From Anisus vortex (lineage: Eukaryota > Mollusca > Gastropoda > Planorbidae): 64,000 nt of DNA. The stretch's first letter is position 1. Every line of letters begins with the position of its first letter. Below, piece by piece: positions 36,201 through 45,689 of this stretch. The notes below the pieces were generated by a model. It was not told where the DNA came from. It ran no database searches and worked only from the letters and a program-made list of their open reading frames with translations. The DNA is taken from positions 62,001-126,000 of the forward strand of contig CASBPS010000184.1 in the NCBI GenBank assembly GCA_949126835.1, read 5' to 3'. The position numbers and the translations under genes are program-made.

Positions 36201-36699
36201 AGCTTCCAACTTTTAATGGCGACCAATTACAGTCGATTATCCAAGATGGCCGCCACATGAGACTGCCTAGGTATGTTACTAGTATGTAGGAATGTAGGCC
36301 TACCGAGTCAGTCTCAGTGTCGTGAGGGTAGTTTATGATAATGCAGTTGATTGTAGTCCAGTAGCCTACTAAGCTTAGTACCAGTACTAGTACTTTCTAG
36401 GCCTAGGGTAATTATATTTTGATCCGCTCTGACACTTATATGCTTAATGACTAGACAACTTTTATTATGCTATGGCTATGCTATGGTATAGGCCTACTAT
36501 ATTACTAGATTATATATAATATAGGTAGGTATGTGACAAGAAAATTTTAAAATGAATGTATAATAACTTGTCATATATCACTGGAAAGGGCTTGGGGAGA
36601 GGATTCCAATGGTATATCATTTATTAAAATCGGATCAGAAATAAAAAAGTTATGAATTTTTAAGTGCTGAAATTTCAGTAACAAAGCCAAAGAAGGAAA
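33223..36699. other. THAP intron, AT-rich, no gene seen
   Basis: Long AT-rich intron with scattered AGGCCT palindromes. A YY1-type AAGATGGCCGCC at 36243-36254, followed 16 bp later by a donor-like CTAG|GTATGT, could be an unrelated short 5' exon; nothing downstream confirms it. Confidence 0.45.
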
Positions 36700-36832
36700 A
36701 GTGAAGCTCACTTACTAGTAATTTTGTACTCAAACAGCCATAACTTTATCAATTTTGTACCAAATTGCACAGAATGAGCACCAAATTAAAGGCCATACAA
36801 AGGGCCATATATGTATAGTTAAAACCATTAAT
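36700..36832 (+). repeat. Left part of the ~177-bp tandem repeat
   Basis: Shares CATAACTTT-TCAATTTT-TACCAAATT and AAATTAAAGGCCAT words with 42289-42830. The LTR element at 36838 interrupts it, and the repeat continues on the other side after a 5-bp target duplication. Confidence 0.75.
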
Positions 36833-36837
36833 AAGTG

Positions 36838-37871
36838 TGTAACCCGGTAGTTGTGGATTCGACTCGGTTACACGTGTGGTGGAGGTTTCAACTCACACCC
36901 TTGGCTTCGTTGGTCTGGAGGTATCTTTTGAAGTCGGATGGCAGCCTCTACTGTACGTTTGCAAATTTATATTTGACACCTTTCCTTAGACGTGGCTTCG
37001 TAAACGTCTAAGTCTAACCAACAATGTCACGTTCTAACCAAACAGTAACCAATGCTGTTGTCTTATGAGAGAAAACTGTATGACTTTATTCAATAGTAGC
37101 GGAAAATGGCTAGCAATAATAATACAATGATGAAAGTAAACTATTAGCAGATGCAGGCAATTCATCAACAAAATGCAAAACTTCGTGACTAACTGGCATA
37201 TAAAATGGTGGATCAAACAATCTGAGTAGAACAATATTTACAATAGTTAGATCTGACTTCTAACTAAAATGAAAGTGTGTCTTCTTATGAGACTGGCGCT
37301 AGGACTACATTTACAGCGAACAGTTTCAACTTATATAGCGGGCATGAAGAGGGGGAGTGTAAACTATACCAATGGTTTGACATCTGGTACTAAATTTTGA
37401 GATCAACAGAGGGATCTCCCTGGCCTTAGAAAGTCGCCCAATTATGGGCCATTTGCAGAAGGCCAGAGCTATGCATAAAAATGTCAATGTCCACCGTTGG
37501 CGATCAGAAAAAAATGATATCAACTGGAATTATATTTCCTGAAACAGTGACAAGATAAGGTAGGAAATATATGGTCACCCAGGAAGGTGGAAAAGGGGGG
37601 GGGGCGAGAGGGCGCGATACTCACGAGACTATGTGACCCTTAATTGCAATCTGGACACTGGTCGTTAAATTCGTACGCCATTCAAAGTTGGAGGGAGATG
37701 ATTCCTATCTTAACAGGTAAGGGGGGATAACCACGTCGCGGGTGTAAAAGGTGACACGGGAAGGTAGGGGGGGGAGGGCGGTATAGTATCATTTTACTTG
37801 GCCGGGAAACCCCGCTATATGGGAACAAGGTAATATACTAACATTTACAAACGACATTTATATTTCTTTAC

Positions 37872-37920
<49 letters not shown>

Positions 37921-38047
37921 GCTTAATCAAAATAATGTACATATATTCCTAATCCATACATGGTTGTGATGCTAATACATTTGTTATAAACATTGGCAGT
38001 TATAAAATTCGGCCTATGTGACGACCGATTTGTTTCCATTCGTCACA
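36838..38047 (-). repeat. 3' LTR (element orientation)
   Basis: 1,210 bp from TGTAACCCGG to CGTCACA on the plus strand. Contains a (CT)n tract (about 37876-37917) and G-runs. The polypurine tract on the minus strand (TTGGTGGGGATAT) borders it at 38048. Differs from 41059-42283 at a few bases (for example AATGCTG/AACGCTG, CAAACAATC/CAAATAATC). Confidence 0.92.
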
Positions 38048-38065
38048 ATATCCCCACCAACAAAA

Positions 38066-38086
38066 GTTCTTATCTATGATAAGAAC
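38066..38086. other. Perfect 9-bp-arm hairpin in the element 3' region
   Basis: Arms GTTCTTATC and GATAAGAAC around TAT, lying 18 bp inside the element from its 3' LTR, next to the polypurine tract. A role is not known; it may affect plus-strand priming or RNA processing. Confidence 0.45.
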
Positions 38087-38195
38087 TGTTAATAAGCGCT
38101 ATTACGAGAACAATCGCGAGATTATACACCCCACAAGTTACAAGTCTATAACAAACAAACAAAAAAAAAAACAACTAAGAGATAAATTGAGATAC

Positions 38196-40535
38196 TTACA
38201 GATTTATGATAATGACAGAAGATATATACAATAAACCAGGAGGGCTTCTTAGTCCTCTCCCGTTTTTTTTTGCAATAGAGTGGCGGTTGAGGAAGTCTGA
38301 TAGGCAGTTTTCGGGTCCTGGTATGTACGGGGTCAAAGACAGAGACTGTCGCATTAGTCGGTGGTTAAGATTTTGCCTGAAGCCATGAATGAGAAGGGTC
38401 GGTAATCTGTCTGGCCATTTAGTCGATTGGCACACTACACTCAGGATATAAGCGTCCTTATACCGCGACCGGGGGAGGGGACCTATTAGGTCTACTGACA
38501 CCCGTTTAATGGGAATATCCCCCACTGGGATCTCACCTAACGGTACAGGTGGAGTGAGGCGTTTTTTTGTCATGACTTGGTCCTGGTGACCCGAAGATAC
38601 AAATCTTTTGCTGTCACCCGACATACCGGGCCAGTAATAGTCATGTTTCACTTTTTGAACAGTCGACGTCTGTTCTTGGTGGGCTCCTATATGAAAGTCA
38701 TGGGCTATGTCTATTACCTGGGGCTTTTCATCTTGATCAGCGCAAGGCTGTCTATAGAGAAGGTTTGCTTTAAAGAAACCATAAGCTGTTCTAGAATCGC
38801 GCAAGCTTGTTTGGTTTTTTTCTCTAACTGGATTTAGGGAAAGGTCTTCCTGCTGAGCTTTAATAAAATCTTGGTGAGAGGGCGGAGGCTCTACTGTGGA
38901 GTCCACTGTCTCGGGGCGGGCTTGGGTGATAACCGGGGTCAGGATCATAGGGGTCTGTGGGATAGCTAGAAAAACGTACTTGCATCCCAAAATAACATCA
39001 TAAACTAGGTCTTTCATGACCGCTGCATTTATTGTGCCACGCACAAAAGGAGAATTTATGTGAATACGCGCAATGGGAAGATTCTGGACGGGTGCAGAGA
39101 AGGATGGCCCTCGAAGGCTTACAAACTGACCCGTAAGGTCGCCGGGTCGTGTCCGCGAAGCGGAAACAATGGAGTCGTATTGACAACCACTATCAAAGTG
39201 ACAAGTTGCTGGTTCCCCATTCAGTTCAACCGTGTCTGTTTCTTTGGGGCCATTGTGGCTCCCAGGGGTAGGCGAGGTTTTCGATTCATCAATCAGAGTC
39301 ACCTGAGTTTCTAACTCATTAGTGCAAGTAGCTAAGGTTCCCAAATTATAAATGGGTGTCATTGGATTTTCCGGCTCCTCAGAGTCGGTTCGGACTACAA
39401 CGGAGGACACGCGGGCCTGTGTGGGGCGGTCTCTCCTATCACTCGGAAAAGGGTTTGAGTGCTCTAGGCGATTGCTCCCTCCATTTGTTTGATGGTAGGG
39501 GCGTAGCGTTTGCTGATTTTCGTGCTGGGGCGGATAGCGATGTGAGTTTTTCTTATCTATAGGCCCGTTGGGGCGCCCTGCCTGGGGTTTATCAAGGCGG
39601 GGGCGTGGGGGATGGGTTGTCAGATTTTCCTCTTGGTGAGCTGTGGCGTAGCGATCCGCTAACTCAACCAATTTTTTAAAGGTACCCACCTTACGTTCGT
39701 CCAGGAACACTTTCATTTTATAAGACATATTATGTCTCAATTGTTCTGTTAGGACTAGCTCGGCTAGTCCTTGAAATGTTTTTTCATGCGATGCGAGTTC
39801 TACCCATTTGATTAAATATGAATTTAGCCTGTCTGCAAACTGAACATACGTCTCTCCTTCTTTTATTTGTGATTCTCTAAATTTCCTATTGTATGATCTA
39901 GCCGTCAATTCGTACTTTATCAGTAGCGCATTTTTCAATGTTTCATAACTGTCTTTGTCATTAGAAGGAAGTTTGTTGTAAACCTCATAAGCTTGGCCTC
40001 TTAGAGACTGAACTAAATGTCTAACCCATAGTTCTTTGTGGACACTATGGTTTACAGCTAAATGTTCATACCTATTAAGGTAGACGTCAATGGTCTCTAA
40101 TGACGGGTCAAAAATGTCAGGTGTGAAAGAGTAGTATTTGGGGGTGAATGAGTCATTTGAGTGCTCTGTTGAAGTTTGAGAGGAAGGGGAATTCGGAGTG
40201 CACATACCGGGGGCCGCTAATTCTGCCTGTCTTAACTGTATTACTTTCTCAGCCTCAATTTGGGCCAACCTAATTTGCAATTCTTTTTCTGATTCAATTT
40301 TTAACTTTTCTTTTTCTGATTCAATTTTTAACTTTTCTTTTTCTGATTCAATTTTTAACTTTTCTTTTTCTGATTCAATTTTTAACTTTTCTTTTTCTGA
40401 TTCAATTTTTAACTTTTCTGCCTCCCTAAACTCAGCGACCTGTTGCTTAATATATTCTAACATCTCATTACCAGTGAGGTTAGCGGCCTCAGCTTCTTCT
40501 CTAGCAACACGTTTAATGCTTACAATATCGGCCAT
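38196..40535 (-). CDS. Gag-protease-truncated integrase fusion, open over 779 codons
   Basis: ATG at 40535-40533. Order: N-terminal coiled coil with five tandem 9-residue units (KLKIESEKE, near residues 40-90); a SCAN-like capsid domain (YLNRYEHLA to LADRYATAHQEE); a Pro/Asn/Arg-rich linker without a CCHC knuckle; a protease (CHFDSGCQYDS, DVILGCKYV); an integrase zinc region in which the two Cys are replaced (SSGHQDQV where C-x2-C is expected); and the first catalytic Asp (VSVDLIGPLP). After about STKWPD the protein switches to a segment ending PGPENCLSDFLNRHS, typical of the RNase H end. Integrase core, RT and most of RNase H are gone, yet the frame stays open. Confidence 0.85.
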   Translation of the reverse strand: MADIVSIKRVAREEAEAANLTGNEMLEYIKQQVAEFREAEKLKIESEKEKLKIESEKEKLKIESEKEKLKIESEKEKLKIESEKELQIRLAQIEAEKVIQLRQAELAAPGMCTPNSPSSQTSTEHSNDSFTPKYYSFTPDIFDPSLETIDVYLNRYEHLAVNHSVHKELWVRHLVQSLRGQAYEVYNKLPSNDKDSYETLKNALLIKYELTARSYNRKFRESQIKEGETYVQFADRLNSYLIKWVELASHEKTFQGLAELVLTEQLRHNMSYKMKVFLDERKVGTFKKLVELADRYATAHQEENLTTHPPRPRLDKPQAGRPNGPIDKKNSHRYPPQHENQQTLRPYHQTNGGSNRLEHSNPFPSDRRDRPTQARVSSVVVRTDSEEPENPMTPIYNLGTLATCTNELETQVTLIDESKTSPTPGSHNGPKETDTVELNGEPATCHFDSGCQYDSIVSASRTRPGDLTGQFVSLRGPSFSAPVQNLPIARIHINSPFVRGTINAAVMKDLVYDVILGCKYVFLAIPQTPMILTPVITQARPETVDSTVEPPPSHQDFIKAQQEDLSLNPVREKNQTSLRDSRTAYGFFKANLLYRQPCADQDEKPQVIDIAHDFHIGAHQEQTSTVQKVKHDYYWPGMSGDSKRFVSSGHQDQVMTKKRLTPPVPLGEIPVGDIPIKRVSVDLIGPLPRSRYKDAYILSVVCQSTKWPDRLPTLLIHGFRQNLNHRLMRQSLSLTPYIPGPENCLSDFLNRHSIAKKNGRGLRSPPGLLYISSVIIINL
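40295..40425 (-). repeat. 27-bp coding minisatellite in gag
   Basis: Five head-to-tail 27-bp units (plus-strand core GATTCAATTTTTAACTTTTC), almost identical, encoding the KLKIESEKE heptad-like repeat. It lengthens the gag coiled coil and probably arose by slippage. Confidence 0.9.
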
Positions 40536-41037
40536 GATATTCTAACTTCTAAATTATGCTAAATTGCCAATGATATAACAAAAGTAAAAGGATCACTTAC
40601 CCTTCAGCCTTCCAAATTTGAATTACAGAAATGCATATCACTAACACACACACACTTATAAACTATTCACTAATGTCACTAGAATGTTAGAATGTTTTTA
40701 ATTCTGTCTTGTGGACTTCGGTAACTATTAGCTGTGTTGTCTCACGGCGGCGTTGAAGCTGATCTACGGTGTCAGGTGGATAAACGTGTAGCAAAGGGTT
40801 GTCTACAGGGTTGTCTGGTTGGCAGTTGACACTCTTCAGGTAACAAGCAATGTTCAATGAAATGAGCAGGGTAGGTCTAGTTGACTTTCTTCAGGAGACA
40901 GGCAGTGTTTTGTGTAGGGGTTGATACAGGTTGTCACCGGGTTGTCAGGACAGTGGCTTTTCTGTTAGAGGTGAATAAGAGCCCCCAGCAAAAATACAAT
41001 CAAGCTGGACCGCTTCAAATGGTGCCCAGATTTTAAT

Positions 41038-41056
41038 CACCGGACGAGACCTCAAT
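41038..41056 (-). other. Primer-binding site, tRNA-Pro-like
   Basis: Reading the minus strand out of the 5' LTR gives TAATTGAGGTCTCGTCCGG. Apart from two mismatches this equals the tRNA-Pro primer site TGGGGGCTCGTCCGG used by gammaretroviruses, and the related element at 11396 also has a tRNA-Pro type site. Confidence 0.55.
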
Positions 41057-41058
41057 TA

Positions 41059-42105
41059 TGTAACCCGGTAGTTGTGGATTCGACTCGGTTACACGTGTGG
41101 TGGAGGTTTCAACTCACACCCTTGGCTTCGTTGGTCTGGAGGTATCTTTTGAAGTCGGATGGCAGCCTCTACTGTACGTTTGCAAATTTATATTTGACAC
41201 CTTTCCTTAGACGTGGCTTCGTAAACGTCTAAGTCTAACCAACAATGTCACGTTCTAACCAAACAGTAACCAACGCTGTTGTCTTATGAGAGAAAACTGT
41301 ATGACTTTATTCAATAGTAGCGGAAAATGGCTAGCAATAATAATACAATGATGAAAGTAAACTATTAGCAGATGCAGGCAATTCATCAACAAAATGCAAA
41401 ACTTCGTGACTAACTGGCATATAAAATGGTGGATCAAATAATCTGAGTAGAACAATATTTACAATAGTTAGATCTGACTTCTAACTAAAATGAAAGTGTG
41501 TCTTCTTATGAGACTGGCGCTAGGACTACATTTACAGCGAACAGTTTCAACTTATATAGCGGGCATGAAGAGGGGGAGTGTAAACTATACCAATGGTTTG
41601 ACATCTGGTACTAAATTTTGAGATCAACAGAGGGATCTCCCTGGCCTTAGAAAGTCGCCCAATTATGGGCCATTTGCAGAAGGCCAGAGCTATGCATAAA
41701 AATGTCAATGTCCACCGTTGGCGATCAGAAAAAAATGATATCAACTGGAATTATATTTCCTGAAACAGTGACAAGATAAGGTAGGAAATATATGGTCACC
41801 CAGGAAGGTGGAAAAGGGGGGGGGGGCGAGAGGGCGCGATACTCACGAGACTATGTGACCCTTAATTGCAATCTGGACACTGGTCGTTAAATTCGTACGC
41901 CATTCAAAGTTGGAGGGAGATGATTCCTATCTTAACAGGTAAGGGGGGATAACCACGTCGCGGGTGTAAAAGGTGACACGGGAAGGTTGGGGGGGGGGAG
42001 GGGGGGGGAGGGCGGTATAGTATCATTTTACTTGGCCGGGAAACCCCGCTATATGGGAACAAGGTAATATACTAACATTTACAAACGACATTTATATTTC
42101 TTTAC

Positions 42106-42156
<51 letters not shown>

Positions 42157-42283
42157 GCTTAATCAAAATAATGTACATATATTCCTAATCCATACATGGT
42201 TGTGATGCTAATACATTTGTTATAAACATTGGCAGTTATAAAATTCGGCCTATGTGACGACCGATTTGTTTCCATTCGTCACA
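41059..42283 (-). repeat. 5' LTR (element orientation)
   Basis: 1,225 bp, nearly identical to 36838-38047. Length differences fall in a G-tract (41991-42012, GGGGGGGGGAGGGGGGGGGA) and the (CT)n tract (about 42110-42153). Confidence 0.92.
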
Positions 42284-42288
42284 AAGTG

Positions 42289-42830
42289 CTTATTATTATT
42301 TTTTTTAAACGTGAAATTTGGATGAAATTGGATATTTCATGATGCGTACATTGTTCACTCAAACAGTCATAACTTTGTCAATTTTTTACCAAAATACACA
42401 ATATGGGTATCACATTAAAGGCCAAGCAATGGGCCATATTTATATACATTAATCAGCAAACAGGGGATTCTTATTTATTTTTATTACATGAAATTTGAAT
42501 GAAATTGGATATTTCATGATGTGTACATTGTTCACTGAAACAGTCATAACTTTGTCAGTTTTTTACCAAAATACACAATATGGGTATCAAATTAAAGGCC
42601 ATGAAAAGGGCCATATCTATATACCAACATGAATCAGCAAACAAGGGATTCTTCTTTTTTTATAACATGAAATTTGAATGAATTTGAATATACACATTGA
42701 CATTGTTCACTCAGGGATAGGCCCTACATAAATTTTTCCATTTGTACCAAATTGCACAAAATGAGTATCATATCAAATTAAAGGCCATTAATTAAGGGCC
42801 ATACATGTATTGATAAATCAGTTTTAAAAA
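42289..42830 (+). repeat. ~177-bp tandem repeat, about three units
   Basis: Units start with TGAAATTTGAATGAAATTGG-like sequence; CAGTCATAACTTTGTCA occurs at 42364 and 42541 (177 bp apart), and a third diverged unit ends near 42830. Related sequence left of the LTR element at 36700-36832 shows the element interrupted this array. Confidence 0.85.
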
Positions 42831-44632
42831 AGGATATTACAATTACAAGGTAAGTCTACATGTTGTACACATTTTTTAAACAGTCAAAATTTAATTACAG
42901 CCTTTAACTACCCCCCCCCCCCCCTCCCTCATATTTTTTTTCAACCATAACCCCATTTTTCTTGTTAAATTTACAAATGTTTTTTCTGAAATCTTTTTAA
43001 ACCAGAATTTTAAATGAAATGGTATTTGACAATTAAAATATAATTAAATAATAAATCGATCAGTCAAAACTGTATAAATTTTTCTTTACTAAATTAAAAC
43101 AAAGGATTAGGCCCTTAGATTTTTTAGAATCTGTGAGCAAATAAAATGAGGTGATTCCCCTCTTGTCTAACATTTTTTTCATCCCTCTCCTGCTTTTTTT
43201 GTACTGATATTCCATTGCCCTTAACTCCCTCCCCCCCCCTTTGGTCAACCACTAACCCCTGTTTAGGCTTTCACTGATTGTGTTGTAGCCTTCCCCCCAC
43301 CCTACCCCCTCTCAACCTGCTTTGCACCTGAAACTATTATGTTCAAGAAGAAATAAATGCCCACCACCTCCTTCCCCCCTTTCTTCTGCTTGTAGGGAGA
43401 TAGCCTAGTCCATTGTGGTAGAACCCCCCCCCCCCCCCCCCCCGCTTGGACAGTCTTCACCGTCACAGCCCAGACAGTTTGTCTAGGCCTACCTTAGCTA
43501 TCCCTGTTTCACAAAGCTATGTTATTAACACTGGCACTACATTCTATGGTTAATGTACGAATGCTAGCCTTGTCTCTAGTATTGGCTCACTATGAGTTGA
43601 CCTACTTTTTTACATCAAGACGTATTTTCTGTTATGTTTTAATTAAATAGTTTAATTAGGCTACTGTCTGTCAGAAGGTTAGATTTACAATGAAGTAGGA
43701 CAAAATAACATTTATATATAAAGAGAATACTACATTATTATTAAAAGATAATTAATTGTTCTACAACATTGCGAATATCCTCCAAGTTAGTTGGTAAATT
43801 TAACCAATCTCGATTTGAGAAAATGGTCACGTGACCCACATCCCAAAATGGCATAAGTGTAGCATAAATGTTAAAATCGATATACATTTTTTAGGGAGTA
43901 AATTGAAGATCTTAGGGAGTAATTCTGTTGATGAAATTTCGTATGTTAAGAGAATAGATGTGTAGAAAGTGGCCAATTCTTGTTTCAAGTGGATCAAAGA
44001 ATGTCTGTTTTGTAATTTTGTGTTTGAATCGGAGCATATTTTTTAGGCCCACAAAAACAAAAAAAAACAACAACAAAAGACAACACTAAACGCTAAAAAA
44101 TGAGGAAAATTTAGTCAAGTTTATTGAAGAAATAAAGAGTTATATATATATATAAATTATTAATTGAAGAAATGCGATTGAATCATACCTACCGTCCGCA
44201 ATGTTTGCCGATCCACGGAACAGCTTTTATGACCAAAAAAAAATATATAAAAAGTCGGATTTTCACATACCTAATATAGGCCTAACATGTAAACAAAATT
44301 TAGTTGTTTATCTTTAAGATTTGCTACAAAGCTTTATAATTCAAACAGTCCCATTTAACACAATAATTAAATTATAAAATCATGACACATTTTTATTTTT
44401 TATAATGATTTTTTTTAATGCCCTTCCAGTTTAAAGATTGACAGTTTAAATAGGCTACTTTAAAGAGGCAGGCACACAAAAAGAAAAGTTATCTATTTTT
44501 TAACAATTATATAAATTTATATATAGTATATAGGCCTAACAATTATATTTATATTTAAAATTTAACAATTATATTTATATTTAAGAATTATATATTTATA
44601 TTTTTTTTGTCCTTGTTTTTGTTGTGTTATAT
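42831..44632. other. THAP intron with poly-C tracts, no gene seen
   Basis: AT-rich DNA with C-runs near 42909-42925, 43231-43240 and 43426-43443. No exon was recognised. Confidence 0.5.
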
Positions 44633-44690
44633 CAGGGGTCGGGAACCTTTTTGCCTGAGAGAGCCATGTGTTATTTATATTATAATCCTC
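44633..44690 (+). mobile_element. hAT-type terminal fragment
   Basis: CAGGGGTCGGGAACCTTTTT followed by GCCTGAGAGAGCCATG is the style of end found on many hAT elements (CAGGGGTCGG-AACC). Only one end is present, 60 bp upstream of the THAP exon-2 acceptor. Confidence 0.55.
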
Positions 44691-44749
44691 ATCAATACTA
44701 TATTTATATTAATTAATTAATGTGGGTTTTGTTTGTTTTTTTCCTCTAG

Positions 44750-44824
44750 GAAAACCTGCTACTTTTGTTCAAGAACATAATCCTGATTGGGACCCAACTA
44801 TTGATATGGGGTATGAATTAAAAG
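44750..44824 (+). pseudogene. Second exon of the THAP gene
   Basis: After acceptor TTCCTCTAG, 75 bp encode GKPATFVQEHNPDWDPTIDM then GYELK, ending at donor AAAG|GTACCG. The N-P-D-W-x-P-T/S-L segment right after H-F-x-S-G is typical of one invertebrate THAP subfamily, and the phase-1 join to 33222 is exact. This exon itself is undamaged, but exon 1 has two lesions. No later exon was recognised. Confidence 0.7.
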
Positions 44825-45220
44825 GTACCGGTAGTGATACAGACCGTTTCAAGCCTTGATTCTTGTGTTTGTGCTTTTGCGATTTAACTTGCCTTTTGGC
44901 ATTACTGGGGATCTATTTAATAAGCCTATGTGGTTTGATATATCTTACATTGATACTGACCACCCTTCGGTTAATGAATACCAGATGTTGCTTAGGTATG
45001 GAATATCAGGAGAAGCAGACTGTCTGATGTATAGAATTCACTATTTTATGACATTTGCAAAACGAAGACAAGGGACAACCTATCAATAACTTGTGCTCTA
45101 CATTCAAACGTACAGCCAACGATGACAACCAATTGAAAAACGCTTTGTTAAATTTTAAAAGTTTAATTTTCAAAGTTAATTAAATCAGAAAAATCAAAAC
45201 CACAACTTTTGTTTGTTATT

Positions 45221-45570
45221 TTACAATGTCATTAAAATGTCTTGTTCTTGTTGTTGTTCATCTTGTATTGCTTTTGGGTTGAAGATCACTGGTGTATCAT
45301 CATAGGTTGTGTGTTCTAGTCTTATTTTTCGCACTTCCTATCTGTCATAAGACAGTTTACTAAGGTCTGATGGGCAATTTGAGAAAATAATAACATGTGG
45401 TATTTGGAAGTTATTGGGAACACACGCATAGCAGATTCATATTTGGTAGATAGGTAGACACCATTTTTGATGGATTCAATCACTTCATAGTTAATGTGTT
45501 CTTGTTGGGATCTTGATATTGATAGGTCCCAAAGGACTATACGCTGTCATTGGTAAGCATATTTCACATC
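45221..45570 (-). pseudogene. CRESS-DNA virus Rep-like helicase fragment (endogenous)
   Basis: The minus strand reads DVKYAYQ, a TGA at 45549-45547, then QRIVLWDLSIS and NYEVIESIKNGVYLSTKYES with RVFPITSKYHMLLFSQ. In order these resemble the Walker B region, the N-Y-E-x-I-E-x-I-K-N-G segment, the K-Y-E-S strand and motif C of the superfamily-3 helicase domain in Rep proteins of circular ssDNA (CRESS) viruses. The motif-C Asn is Gln here. A frameshift near 45320-45340 leads to a Gln/Glu-rich tail ending in TAA at 45223-45221. The nuclease (rolling-circle) half is absent. It is broken by one stop and one shift, so it is a relic. Confidence 0.6.
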
Positions 45571-45686
45571 TGCTAGACCAGCCATGCAGTCACAATGTGC
45601 ATTGACAATTTAATAGTTCCATCCTCCTGAGATATTACCCAAGGCTTCAAGGGTTTTTCACGGTCAGTGACTGGGAATGGTGAACC
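45571..45686 (-). pseudogene. SWIM-type zinc-finger fragment
   Basis: After a splice-acceptor-like pyrimidine tract and AAG at 45689-45687 the minus strand reads REKPLKPWVISQEDGTI and, after a one-base shift, NAHCDCMAG. H-C-x-C-M-A-G with an upstream P-W-V-I strand is the first half of a SWIM zinc finger, as found beside YqaJ-type nuclease domains in many invertebrate proteins. The second C-x-H pair is missing; instead the frame runs on into the Rep-like fragment. This is a broken exon, not a working gene. Confidence 0.5.
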
Positions 45687-45689
45687 TTA

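Larger units (their letters stand above)
36838..42283 (-). mobile_element. Deleted Gmr1-like Ty3/Gypsy element
   Basis: A 5.4-kb LTR element on the minus strand with target duplication AAGTG (36833-36837 and 42284-42288). The 5' LTR in element orientation is 41059-42283 and the 3' LTR is 36838-38047; they are nearly identical outside two length-variable tracts. Its one ORF goes from gag through protease into the first part of integrase, then joins directly to what looks like the end of RNase H. It lies in the 11.5-kb intron of the THAP gene, antisense to it. Confidence 0.9.

Noticed and set aside
40198..40545. 115-codon plus-strand ORF
   Set aside because: Antisense shadow of the gag coiled-coil minisatellite on the minus strand.
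44856..45089. 77-codon ORF following the THAP exon
   Set aside because: Starts after the exon's donor and is not in frame with it; no recognisable domain. It might be old coding remains but nothing decides.
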